A DNA stretch of 64,000 nt, from the NCBI RefSeq assembly GCF_001602525.1, contig NZ_LSYT01000006.1:124001-188000 (forward strand). The letters are read 5' to 3'. Position 1 is the first letter of the stretch; every line of letters begins with the position of its first letter. The notes under the pieces were generated by a model. It was not told the DNA's origin, searched no databases, and saw nothing but the letters and a program-made list of their open reading frames with translations. The position numbers and the translations under genes are program-made. The stretch is from Flavobacterium chilense. Its GTDB lineage: Bacteria; Bacteroidota; Bacteroidia; Flavobacteriales; Flavobacteriaceae. Of this stretch, positions 20,501-29,247 are shown piece after piece.

Positions 20501-23500
20501 CGCTTCGCAACTTTCTTCAGGGTAAGTTGCCGGATTATATGGTTCCCGGATTTTATATTCAATTGCCTGAATTTCCATTAACCTCTAACGGCAAGATCGA
20601 CCGAAAGAAACTGCCTGAAATAGCATCAGAAGATAGTGTTCGCAAAGCGTATGTTGCTCCGGGAACCCTTATCGAGAAAGAATTAGTCTCTATTTGGCAG
20701 AATGTATTAGGGCTTGAAAACATTGGGATTACAGATAATTTCTTTGAACTGGGCGGACATAGTTTAATCATTTCTCAGGTAATCAACAGAGTGCAAAAGC
20801 AATTGGGCAGCTCTGTAAGTTATAAAGATTTCTTTGCGAATGCTACAATATCAGGACTAAGTAAAATATTAAACACCAGAACTTATGCATCAATTGCTAA
20901 AGCTCCGGAATCAGAATTTTATCCTTTAACAGGATCTCAAAACAGACTTTGGATTTTAAGCCAACTTGAAGGCGGATCTCTGGCGTATAATATGCCGGGT
21001 GCACTTCGCTTAAAAGGCGATGTTGATGTGGCTAAATTTCAAACTTCTTTTGAGTTGTTAATCGAACGTCATGAAATTTTAAGAACCAGTTTTAAAACGA
21101 CTCCGTTAGGCGAAGTTAATCAATATATAATTCCGGCTTCGGTTGTAAATTTTAAGATCATTGAAAAAGATCTTAGTCTGATTACCAATCAGCAAGAATT
21201 TCTTGTTGATTATTTAGCGCAAAGCAACAATGAACCATTTGATCTGGAGCATGCACCTCTTTTAAGAGCCAGTATTATAAAATTAAAAGAAAAAGAATCT
21301 TTATTTTTCCTTACGCTGCACCACATCATTGGCGATGGATGGTCTATGGAAATTTTAATCTCAGAGGTTATAAAAATCTATAATGCCTTACTGGAAGAAA
21401 AAGCAGTTGAATTGCCACAATTAGAAATCCAGTATAAAGATTATGCAGTATGGAGAAATGAGGAGCAAAAAAAGGAAGAGGCTACAGAAAACTATTGGCT
21501 TAAACAATTTTCAGGAACTCTGCCAATTTTAGAATTGCCGGGTTCTAATGCGCGCCCTTTGGTTCAGACTTATAATGGAGCAAATATTACCCGCAGGTTT
21601 TCAAAAGAATTTTCAAGCAAACTTCAGTCTTTTTCAAAACAACAGGATGTTACTTTATTTATGACTTTAATGTCAGGAATAAATGCATTATTATACAGAT
21701 ATACAGGTCAGGATGATATTATAATTGGAACTCCAATAGCAGGAAGAGAACATCCGGATTTAGAGAACCAGATAGGCTTATATCTTAATACACTTGCGAT
21801 TCGTACACGATTAAAAGAAGCAATTAGTTTTCATGATTTACTTGCCATTCAAAAAGAAACATTACTGAAAGCATACGAACATCAAAATTATTCTTTTGAT
21901 TCTTTGGTTGGTAAGTTAAATTTAAAACGAGATATGAGCCGTTCGGCTTTGTTTGATGTCTTGATGGTTTTACAAAGTCAGGGGCAATTAAATAACCTGA
22001 ATAATGGTACATTACTAAACCTTGAAGTAAGTCCGTACGTGATTGAAGGTTCAAATTCTAAATTTGATATTACCTATACTTTCACAGAAACAGATGTTTT
22101 ATCGCTTTCAATCAATTACAATACAGATATCTATAATGGCGATGCAATCGAAAGAATGTTTGCTCATTTTGAGAATTTAGTGATAGAATCTATAAATCAA
22201 CCTTTGCAGGCATTAGAAACTATAAATTATTTAACAGAGGCTGAAAAGCAACAATTATTAGTTGATTTTAACGATACAAAAGTTCTTCATTCACAAGATC
22301 AAACGCTGGTAGATTTATTTGAAGAACAAGCTGCTAAAACACCTGATAATACAGCAATTATTTTTGAAGATACAATACTTACCTATCAGCAGTTAAATGA
22401 AAAAGCAAATCAGTTGGCGGCTTATTTAAGAGCTAATTATAGTATTGAACCAGATGATTTAATTGCAATCAAATTAGAGCGAAATGAGTTTTTGCTGGTT
22501 AGTTTATTGGGAGTATTGAAATCCGGTGCGGCATATGTGCCAATCGATTCAAATTATCCTCAGCAACGAATTGATTATATCGAAAAAGACAGTAACAGCA
22601 AAGTTGTTATTGATCAAAATCTAGTAGAAAAATTCCTTGAAGTTCAGCACAATTACAGCACATCAAATTTAGATCAGATATCAAAACCAAACCATCTGGC
22701 TTATATTATTTATACGTCAGGAACCACAGGAAATCCAAAAGGAGTAATGGTGGAACATCACAATGCGGTTGAATTGATTCACTGGTCGATTAAGGAATTT
22801 AATGCTGATAAATTTGATATTGTTTATGCTGTTACCTCTCATTGTTTTGACTTGTCTGTGTATGAGTTTTTCTACACTCTTTCGACAGGTAAACAAATAA
22901 GAATGTTGAAGAACGCGCTGGAAATTAATCATTATCTGGAGCAGGATACTAATATATTATTAAATACGGTTCCGTCCGTTGTTCGAAAATTGATCGAAGA
23001 CAAAGTTTCGCTGGATAATATCAAGGTACTAAACATGGCAGGAGAAATCCTTCCTACGGATATTATTGCCAAACTTCCTTTGGATAAAATCGAAGTTCGA
23101 AATCTGTACGGTCCATCTGAAGATACTACTTACAGCACGTCTTTTTTTATTACCAATAAAGAAGCCAGAACGATTTCTATTGGTCAGCCAATATCAAATA
23201 CACAAGTATTAATTCTGGATCAAAATAATCAATTGGTTCCTGTTGGAGTTACAGGAAGAATATTTGTTTCCGGAGCAGGAGTAGCGAGGGGTTATTTGAA
23301 TAAAGAAGAATTAACGCAGGAGAAGTTTGTGGTCAATCCTTTTCTCGAAGGAGAAAGAATGTACGACACAGGCGATTTAGGATATTGGTTATCAGATGGA
23401 AACATAGAATTTATAGGGAGAAAAGATCATCAGGTTAAAATAAGAGGTTACAGAATTGAACTGGGAGAGATTGAATCGGCTGTTTTAGGATTTTCAGATC

Positions 23501-26500
23501 AGGTGCAACAAGCAGTTTTAGAAGCTAAAGAATTTAATTCTCAAACAGTATTAGTTGCTTATTATGTAAGCGAAACCAAAATCGATAAGACAGATTTAAG
23601 AAGCTATTTGCAAAGTAAATTACCGGATTATATGTTGCCTGGTTATTTTTTAGAGTTGGATAAAATGCCATTGACTCCAAACGGCAAAATAGATCGTAAA
23701 GCATTACCGGGTATTTCAGGCGAAGATCTTATCAGACGTGAATATGTGGCTCCAGCAACGGCAATAGAAATTGGATTGGCTAAGATCTGGGAAGAAGTTT
23801 TAAATATTGAAAAAGTTGGAACAACAGATAATTTCTTCGAGTTAGGCGGACATAGTTTAGTGGTTGTTCAGGTTATCAACAAGACTTTTAAAGAACTGGG
23901 AAAAAGCATTTCGTTTAAGGACTTTTTTAATAATCCAACGATTCAAGGTTTAAGCAAAAAGGTAGTTGAATCAAATTATTTGGCAATTCCGCAAGCTCCG
24001 GAATCTTCAAGTTATCCGCTAACATCTTCACAAAACAGATTTTGGATATTAAACCAGTTCGAAGGAGCATCTTTAGCTTATAATATGCCTGTTGCGGTAA
24101 AATTTACCGGAGATCTGGATGTTTTAAAATTAGAGGAAGCTTTCAAGTTATTAATCTTCAGACATGAAATTTTAAGAACAGCTTTCGTTTCAACAGAAGG
24201 CGAAGAAGTTCGTCAGTTGATCACGCCAAAAGAGCATGTAAACTTCAAGATTAATTATAATGATTTTAGTTCGAAAAACGAAATCAAAGAAGCAGTTTCC
24301 AGCTATTTGGCAAACGAAAATGCTGTTGCGTTTGATTTAGAAAAAGGCGGATTAGTTAAAGGATCTTTACTGAAAATCCAGGAAAAAGAGCATGTTTTCT
24401 TTATGTCAATGCATCATATTGTTAGTGATGGATGGTCAATGGAATTGTTAATTAAGGAAATTGTAAGTGTCTATAATTCTTTAGTTAATGGTACAGAAAT
24501 CAATTTACCGGAATTAAAAATTCAATACAAAGATTATGCAGTTTGGTTAAATAGTGATATTCAAAAACAAAAATATAACGCAGCAGAACAATATTGGATC
24601 AATCAATTTTCAGGAGAACTGCCAACATTAGAATTGCCAAGTTTTAATAAACGTCCATTAGTTAAAACGTTTAACGGAAATAGTATTACTCATCAATTTT
24701 CGAAAGAGTTTTTAGATCAGATAAAAACATTCTCAAAAGATAATGATGCTACTTTGTTTATGAGTTTATTGGCCGGAACAAAAAGTTTATTGTATAAATA
24801 TACCAATCAGCGAGATATTATTATAGGAACGCCTATAGCCGGAAGAGAACATCCGGATCTTGAAAACCAGGTTGGATTATATCTTAATACACTGGCAATA
24901 AGAACTCAGATAGAAGAAAATGCTACTATTTTGCAAGTGTTAGAGAAAGAAAAACAAGCATTATTAGAAGCTTATCAATATCAGAACTATCCTTTTGATG
25001 ATTTGGTTGGTAAATTAAATCTAAAAAGAAATAACAGTCGTTCAGCCTTATTTGATGTTATTGTCGTGTTGCAAAATCAGGGACAATTGCAAATAACAAA
25101 TGAAGAAGAATTAACGGGTTTGCAGGTAGAAAATTATGTTTTTGAAAGCAAAACAGCGCAACTGGATATGAGTTTTATCTTCACAGAAAGTGAAGAGGGA
25201 TTGTCTTTAACGATACAATACAACACGGACATTTATGATGCTTTTTTAATAGAAAGAATCTTCAGTCATTTTGAAAATCTCGTAAGCAATTCGATTGCCA
25301 ATCCATCAGCGGTTTTAGACCAGACAGATTATTTGATTCCATCTGAGAAACAGCAATTATTATTTGATTTTAATGCTACTGAAGCTGCTTATCCAAAAGA
25401 TAAAACAATTGTTGCATTATTTGAAGAACAGGTTGAAAAAACACCTGATAATACAGCGGTTGTTTTTGAAAACAAAGCATTTACGTATCAGGAATTAAAT
25501 GAAATTTCGAACCAGCTTGCTCATTATTTAAGAGAAAACTATAGTATTCAGGCTGATGATTTGATAGGTATTAAATTAGAAAGAAGTGAAAACCTGATTG
25601 TTTCGATTTTAGGAATATTAAAATCCGGAGCAGCTTATGTGCCAATTGACCCAAGTTATCCACAAGATCGAATAGATTATATAGAGAAAGACAGCGCAAG
25701 TAAAGTTATTATTGATGAACAACTGTTAGAAAAATTCAGAAAAGTTCAGAACGATTATTCGAAACTTAATGTTGAGAAAATCAATTCTGCTACAGATTTG
25801 GCATATGTAATTTATACTTCAGGAACCACAGGTCATCCAAAAGGAGTAATGGTCGAACATCATAATTTAATTAATTTATGTTATTGGCATTGCACGGCGT
25901 TTAAAGTTGATAAAGATAGTCGTGGAGCGTTATTTTCAGGAGTTGGGTTTGATGCATCTGTTTGGGAGATTTTTCCTTATCTAATTAGTGGAGCATCTTT
26001 ATATCCTATTGGAGAAGAGGAGATACGTTTAAATCTGCGAAAACTGGCTGATTTTTATAATGCTAAAGAGATATCACACAGTTATTTGCCATCAGCTATT
26101 TGCAGTGAATTAACCAGCTCCGGAATCGTTATAGATAATGTGAAGTTTTTGGTTGGAGGAGAAGCTTTAAAAATAGATAAAGGTTCACAATTAGATATTT
26201 ATAATAATTACGGACCTACAGAAAATACCGTAGTGAGCACATTTTATAAAGTAAACCCGGATCATAACGGAATTATCCCAATAGGTAAACCGGTTTGTAA
26301 TACTCAGGTTTATATTTTGGGAGATCAGTTGCAGGTTTTACCAATAGGAGTGAGTGGTAAGATTTACGTTTCTGGAGCCAGTGTAGCACGTGGTTATCTT
26401 AATAATGAAACACTTACGTCTGAGAAATTTATTGAAAATCCTTTTGTCAGCGGACAAAGAATGTATGATACAGGCGATTTAGGACGTTGGCTTACAGATG

Positions 26501-28494
26501 GAAATGTTGAATTTTTAGGAAGAAAAGACCATCAGGTTAAAATAAGAGGTTACAGAATTGAACTTGGAGAAATCGAAAACACGATTTTAAAATTTTCAAC
26601 ACCTTTAAAACAAGTTATAGTAGAGGCTAAAGAGCTAAACTCAGAAAAAGTTTTGGTGGCGTATATCGTCTCAGAAAATACATTGGATAAAAGTGCACTT
26701 CGCAATTTTCTTCAGGACACATTACCGGATTATATGGTCCCGGGATTTTTTGTCGAATTATCTCATTTTCCTTTAACCTCAAACGGTAAAATTGATCGAA
26801 AAGCTCTTCCTTCAATATCATCAGAAGATATCGTTCGTAAGGAATATGTTGTTCCTATAACAGTAATCGAGAAAGAAATAGTGGCGATATGGCAAAGTGT
26901 TTTAGGTTTAGAAAAAATTGGGGTTACTGATAATTTCTTTGAACTTGGAGGACATAGTTTAAAAGCCGGTTTATTGATAAATGAATACCGAAAAGCCTTT
27001 AATGTAAAAATTAAAGTTAATGATATATTCAAGTCAACAACCATTAAGTCCCATGTTAATTTACTGGAGTTAACTGATAAAATCGATCAGGATGAAATAG
27101 CTAAAATACCGGAAGGGGAAAGTTTTGCAGTTTCGGCAATACAAAAGAGAATTTGGATTGCGAGCCAATTCGAAAATGGATCAAAAGCATATCATATGCC
27201 TTCTTGTATTGAAGTAACGATTAATCCGGAAAATTTTAGAAAAGCTATACTTGCTACAATAGAACGTCATGAAATATTAAGAACCGTTTTTAAAGAAAGT
27301 ATTGACGCCGAAATAAAACAATGGATTTTGCCTCTTGAAAAATTAAGGTTTGAGGTTGATTATAAAGATTATCGCAATATTGAAGACATTGAAAAAGGCA
27401 TAAAAAACTTTATTGATACTGACAATGAAAAGCGTTTTGATCTTGAAAACGGGCCATTATTACGTGCCGCCCTGCTGCAAATAAGCGATACTAATTATGT
27501 ATTTTATTATAACATACATCACATAATAGGCGATGGATGGTCAATGGAGGTTTTAAAAAATGATGTTTTAGCCTTTTATAAAGCGTATGAAAATGGAGGT
27601 AAAGCTGAACTTGAAGATTTAAAAATTCAACACAAAGATTATGTTGCCTGGATAGCGCAAAATAATGCTGGCAAAGAACAGGAATATTGGTTGAATAAAT
27701 TTGAAAAAGAAGTGCCGCAACTTGATTTAATGGTATCAAAAGAACGTCCTAAAATTAAAACCTATAACGGAAACATTTTCTCTGGCGATATTACAGGAAA
27801 TAATTTTGCGAAACTAGCAGAAACAGTCCAAAATACAGAGACTACATTCTATATGAATCTTTTAAGTCTTATTTATATTTTATTGTATAAATATTCCTAT
27901 CAAAAAGATCTGGTAATTGGTAGTCCTATAGACGGCAGAGATCATCACAGTCTAAAAAATCAGATTGGATGTTTTGTAAATACGGTGCCATTTAGAGTTC
28001 TATTACAAAGTAAAGAGAACTATAATTCCCTTTTAGCAAGAGTTAAAAATACTGTTTTAGAAGGTTTAGAACATCAGTCTTTTCCTGTAGAATCTGTAAT
28101 TGAAGCGCTTGAACTTCAAAGAGATTTGTCGAGAAGTCCATTGTTTGATGTGTCTGTGGTTATGATTCAAAATGCAGTAAGTCAAGATCATAATCCAACA
28201 AACGAACAAGGATATTCGAAACTACTGGAATCTTTTAAAAGTAAACTTGACCTGACTTTTTATTTTAAGGCTTATGAAAATAAAATTTCCTGCAATATTA
28301 TTTACAACACAGATTTATTTGATGCTGATGTAATAGAAAAAATGTTCACCGAATTTTTAATACTGACAGATTTTGATTTGTCAAACGATTCGCTGACAAT
28401 AGACGATTACATCGCGACAGCAAATACAAATGAAACACAAGAACAGGCTAGCTTTTTTGATGACATTAACGCAGCTATTGACGATAGTTTTTAA
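14518..28494 (+). CDS. NRPS2: four modules plus C-terminal condensation domain (dock-(C-A-T)x4-C)
   Basis: This 4658-residue protein has a TubC-like N-terminal docking domain (1-51), then four C-A-T modules. C motifs are at H204 (HHIISDG), H1234 (HHIIGDG), H2268 (HHIIGDG) and H3299 (HHIVSDG); carrier serines are S1050, S2082, S3113 and S4147. The A domains read DAEHIAKIS (unassigned), DAWTLGNVV (Leu), DLYNNALTY (Gly/Ala-type) and DAWSLGNVV (Leu). A fifth C domain (from 4201, H4334) closes the protein, with no A or T after it, so the chain is handed to the A-T of NRPS3 and the break falls between C and A. C domains have the L-to-L type SQNRLW start and no epimerase is present. The end is acidic (DDINAAIDDSF). 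The two Leu A domains are near copies of each other. Confidence 0.92.
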   Translation: MQALLKKLNNSNIKIDLVDEKLDIQAPKGVMTADLLNEIKLYKNDLIEFISSYKAKKDKHQFIPQVPIQHSYVLSSSQHRLWLLSQLESASVAYNMPSVFQLKGNLDISSLKNAFQLLIERHESLRTLFKEEYGEVRQIIVPIEDIRFQLEYEDISHNANLPVKEKEIIKKEIEYSFDLSQDSLLHAKLIKTTQDTYTFVCVMHHIISDGWSNEVMIRELFTLYNSALNEDPLSPLHIQYKDYAAWQQNQLNEADMEKHKAYWLSQFENELPNLNLPTYQIRPAIKTYNGKSEKKLFSDILVKDFNALCQSQGSTLFMGLLAIVKVLFYKYTNQKDISIGSPIAGREYLDLQNQIGFYANTLALRTCFKEKDNFSDLLANVKEVTLNAYKHQAYPFDELVEQLPLKRDMSRNPLFDVMITLQNTDNLKSGIYRLGEIEVQNYYLEEDTISKFDLKFSFIELDKGLDLIITYNTDLYTQGFIERLLGHLETLLQQVTEQPERAINSLDYLSTDEKQQLLFDFNNTTVTYSEDKTLIDLFEEQAEKTPDSIAVIFEDKEFTYKEINELSNQLADYLKANYSISTDDLIGIKLERSELLIVSILGVLKSGAAYVPIDAAYPQERINYIEKDSNCKIVIDSDEFENFIGIRSLYKNINPVKTIKSSDLVYVIYTSGSTGNPKGVMIENTSLVNYLLHQINFLEIKPNERIALLASVSFDASVEQIFTALLSSSALCIIKKEDVLDAEKLEKIIEKYAITHLHSVPSLLLNLDLSSASSLKRIISAGENFKPELAAKYIDKYNLYNKYGPTETTISSTIGQIVNKDEISIGKPISNTHIYILNDDLVPVSLGIIGDMYISGSGLSRGYFNNAAQTESSFVSNPFQEGSKMYKTGDLGKWLPDGSIVFEGRKDFQVKIRGHRIELGEIENVILGYTTSFNQVVVDVREKNSEKVLVAYYSTDGIIDKSELRSYLQSKLPDYMVPGYYLELDSMPLTPNGKIDRKSLPGISGEDLIRREYVAPKTNTEVKLVKIWEEVLNVEKVGITDNFFELGGHSLIIVQIINKTFKELGKSISFKDFFANPTIKGLSKIMYESNYVAIPLAPRSDSYIVTSSQNRLWLLSQLEGGSLAYNMPVAIKLNGILNDEVFQNAFRYLINKHEILRTYFKINEGGSLRQFILSEKEVNFKIDFFDYEGKQPQDIEDLIISLNNKEFNLEEAPLVRASLLKISDTEHIFFFSRHHIIGDGWSSQIMTSEIIKIYNTLIEGKEIHSSALKIQYKDYAVWLKNEYNLASIKKSEDYWLEQFSGEIPVLELPGFKTRPLVKTNNGTQLSYTYSEDFLNKLKNFSKQQNVTLFMTLMAGINTLLYRYSGQKDIIIGTPLAGREHPDLENQIGLYLNTLAIRTQFKEENSFLDLIAVQKETLLEAYQYQNYPFDSLVDKLSLKRDTSRSVLFDVMVVLQNQNQLKSLNNNEFLNGLEIEEYSFERRTAQFDISFQFVESERLSLSIEYNTDIYDAFLINRIFKHFEQLLEQAITAPLLELRHIDYLSSNEKYQVVFDFNDTAAFYPKDKTILDLFEEQVVMTPNNIAIVFDGKKLIYEDLNEETNQLAEYLKENYAISHKDIVGIRLDRSASLIISILGVLKAGAAYVPIDPTYPQDRIDYIEKDSASKVIIDEALFEEFKLVQYKYSKSNVKKINSPTDLAYVIYTSGTTGHPKGVQVEHHNLINLCYWHRTAFKVTGDSRGALFSGVGFDASVWEIFPYLISGASLYPIGEDEIRLNLQKLADFYNTNEISHTYLPSAICSDLTNSGLVIEKVKFLVGGEALKIDKGSVLEIYNNYGPTENTVVSSFYKVNQDHKGIIPIGKPISNTQIYILDDQLQILPVGVTGKIYVSGASVARGYLNNEALTAEKFITNPFEEGKRMYDTGDLGRWLVDGNIEFLGRKDHQVKIRGYRIELGEIENTILEFSKTLKQVIVEAKELKSEKVLVAYIVTEKVLDKTALRNFLQGKLPDYMVPGFYIQLPEFPLTSNGKIDRKKLPEIASEDSVRKAYVAPGTLIEKELVSIWQNVLGLENIGITDNFFELGGHSLIISQVINRVQKQLGSSVSYKDFFANATISGLSKILNTRTYASIAKAPESEFYPLTGSQNRLWILSQLEGGSLAYNMPGALRLKGDVDVAKFQTSFELLIERHEILRTSFKTTPLGEVNQYIIPASVVNFKIIEKDLSLITNQQEFLVDYLAQSNNEPFDLEHAPLLRASIIKLKEKESLFFLTLHHIIGDGWSMEILISEVIKIYNALLEEKAVELPQLEIQYKDYAVWRNEEQKKEEATENYWLKQFSGTLPILELPGSNARPLVQTYNGANITRRFSKEFSSKLQSFSKQQDVTLFMTLMSGINALLYRYTGQDDIIIGTPIAGREHPDLENQIGLYLNTLAIRTRLKEAISFHDLLAIQKETLLKAYEHQNYSFDSLVGKLNLKRDMSRSALFDVLMVLQSQGQLNNLNNGTLLNLEVSPYVIEGSNSKFDITYTFTETDVLSLSINYNTDIYNGDAIERMFAHFENLVIESINQPLQALETINYLTEAEKQQLLVDFNDTKVLHSQDQTLVDLFEEQAAKTPDNTAIIFEDTILTYQQLNEKANQLAAYLRANYSIEPDDLIAIKLERNEFLLVSLLGVLKSGAAYVPIDSNYPQQRIDYIEKDSNSKVVIDQNLVEKFLEVQHNYSTSNLDQISKPNHLAYIIYTSGTTGNPKGVMVEHHNAVELIHWSIKEFNADKFDIVYAVTSHCFDLSVYEFFYTLSTGKQIRMLKNALEINHYLEQDTNILLNTVPSVVRKLIEDKVSLDNIKVLNMAGEILPTDIIAKLPLDKIEVRNLYGPSEDTTYSTSFFITNKEARTISIGQPISNTQVLILDQNNQLVPVGVTGRIFVSGAGVARGYLNKEELTQEKFVVNPFLEGERMYDTGDLGYWLSDGNIEFIGRKDHQVKIRGYRIELGEIESAVLGFSDQVQQAVLEAKEFNSQTVLVAYYVSETKIDKTDLRSYLQSKLPDYMLPGYFLELDKMPLTPNGKIDRKALPGISGEDLIRREYVAPATAIEIGLAKIWEEVLNIEKVGTTDNFFELGGHSLVVVQVINKTFKELGKSISFKDFFNNPTIQGLSKKVVESNYLAIPQAPESSSYPLTSSQNRFWILNQFEGASLAYNMPVAVKFTGDLDVLKLEEAFKLLIFRHEILRTAFVSTEGEEVRQLITPKEHVNFKINYNDFSSKNEIKEAVSSYLANENAVAFDLEKGGLVKGSLLKIQEKEHVFFMSMHHIVSDGWSMELLIKEIVSVYNSLVNGTEINLPELKIQYKDYAVWLNSDIQKQKYNAAEQYWINQFSGELPTLELPSFNKRPLVKTFNGNSITHQFSKEFLDQIKTFSKDNDATLFMSLLAGTKSLLYKYTNQRDIIIGTPIAGREHPDLENQVGLYLNTLAIRTQIEENATILQVLEKEKQALLEAYQYQNYPFDDLVGKLNLKRNNSRSALFDVIVVLQNQGQLQITNEEELTGLQVENYVFESKTAQLDMSFIFTESEEGLSLTIQYNTDIYDAFLIERIFSHFENLVSNSIANPSAVLDQTDYLIPSEKQQLLFDFNATEAAYPKDKTIVALFEEQVEKTPDNTAVVFENKAFTYQELNEISNQLAHYLRENYSIQADDLIGIKLERSENLIVSILGILKSGAAYVPIDPSYPQDRIDYIEKDSASKVIIDEQLLEKFRKVQNDYSKLNVEKINSATDLAYVIYTSGTTGHPKGVMVEHHNLINLCYWHCTAFKVDKDSRGALFSGVGFDASVWEIFPYLISGASLYPIGEEEIRLNLRKLADFYNAKEISHSYLPSAICSELTSSGIVIDNVKFLVGGEALKIDKGSQLDIYNNYGPTENTVVSTFYKVNPDHNGIIPIGKPVCNTQVYILGDQLQVLPIGVSGKIYVSGASVARGYLNNETLTSEKFIENPFVSGQRMYDTGDLGRWLTDGNVEFLGRKDHQVKIRGYRIELGEIENTILKFSTPLKQVIVEAKELNSEKVLVAYIVSENTLDKSALRNFLQDTLPDYMVPGFFVELSHFPLTSNGKIDRKALPSISSEDIVRKEYVVPITVIEKEIVAIWQSVLGLEKIGVTDNFFELGGHSLKAGLLINEYRKAFNVKIKVNDIFKSTTIKSHVNLLELTDKIDQDEIAKIPEGESFAVSAIQKRIWIASQFENGSKAYHMPSCIEVTINPENFRKAILATIERHEILRTVFKESIDAEIKQWILPLEKLRFEVDYKDYRNIEDIEKGIKNFIDTDNEKRFDLENGPLLRAALLQISDTNYVFYYNIHHIIGDGWSMEVLKNDVLAFYKAYENGGKAELEDLKIQHKDYVAWIAQNNAGKEQEYWLNKFEKEVPQLDLMVSKERPKIKTYNGNIFSGDITGNNFAKLAETVQNTETTFYMNLLSLIYILLYKYSYQKDLVIGSPIDGRDHHSLKNQIGCFVNTVPFRVLLQSKENYNSLLARVKNTVLEGLEHQSFPVESVIEALELQRDLSRSPLFDVSVVMIQNAVSQDHNPTNEQGYSKLLESFKSKLDLTFYFKAYENKISCNIIYNTDLFDADVIEKMFTEFLILTDFDLSNDSLTIDDYIATANTNETQEQASFFDDINAAIDDSF

Positions 28495-28500
28495 ATAAAA

Positions 28501-29247
28501 ATGATATCAAATAACGTATTTATGAGAAATAAATTAGGTATTATTTCTGGTATGGGTACCAGAGCCGGACTGCTTTTTTTAAACAAGCTTATGGATAAAA
28601 CTGATGCAAAATGTGATCAGGATTTCCCGGAATTTATAGTTCATAACAATAGTCAGGTTCCGGACAGAACTCTTGCAATAGTATATAATGAAGAATCGCC
28701 CGAATATGAACTTAAGAGATCATTGGATATTCTTGAAAAATGTGAGGTTGATTACATTATTTCTACTTGTGTAACGTCTTATTATTTTTTAAATCAATTT
28801 GACGCTTCGGACAAGAGTAAACTATTAAACCCTATTGACTTAATTGCAAACCGATTATTAAAGGAATACAGCCACATTCAAAAAATAGGATTATTGGCAA
28901 CAACAGGAACCATAAATTCTAAACTATTTCATGATAAGTTCCAGAGTCTGCCTTTTGAACTGATAACGCTAAATAAATACGATCAGGAAGAAAAGTTTAT
29001 GAAATCAGTTTATATGGAAGGAGGATTTAAATCTTCTGATATTTCTGATTATGCCTATGATTTATTTAATGAAGCATTAGAAAGTCTTATTGATAACGAT
29101 GTCCAGCTTATCATTGGCGGTTGTACCGAAGTTCAGATAGGGATTAAAAATGCCCATGTCAATATTCAGTTTCTGGATGTTATAGATGTTTTGGTAGATG
29201 AAGTTGTAGATATAATGAATCTTAAAAAAATAGAAATAGCACTATAA
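28501..29247 (+). CDS. Aspartate/glutamate racemase family protein within the NRPS unit
   Basis: This 248-residue cytoplasmic protein belongs to the PLP-independent Asp/Glu/hydantoin racemase family. Visible marks are the start motif GIISGMGTRAG, then DFPEFIVHNNSQVPDRT, the first catalytic cysteine C90 in ISTCVTS, and the second, C208, in IIGGCTEVQIG. Both thiols of the two-base mechanism are therefore present. The first is in an unusual context: the common motif is CNT and here it reads CVT. Translation may start at ATG 28501 or at 28522 (MRNKLGIIS), which better fits the family. It begins 6 bases after NRPS2 and its stop overlaps the NRPS3 start by one base, so the three are co-expressed. 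NRPS3 carries an acidic-residue code and no epimerase, so this enzyme probably supplies D-Asp (or D-Glu), much as McyF does for microcystin. Confidence 0.85.
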   Translation: MISNNVFMRNKLGIISGMGTRAGLLFLNKLMDKTDAKCDQDFPEFIVHNNSQVPDRTLAIVYNEESPEYELKRSLDILEKCEVDYIISTCVTSYYFLNQFDASDKSKLLNPIDLIANRLLKEYSHIQKIGLLATTGTINSKLFHDKFQSLPFELITLNKYDQEEKFMKSVYMEGGFKSSDISDYAYDLFNEALESLIDNDVQLIIGGCTEVQIGIKNAHVNIQFLDVIDVLVDEVVDIMNLKKIEIAL

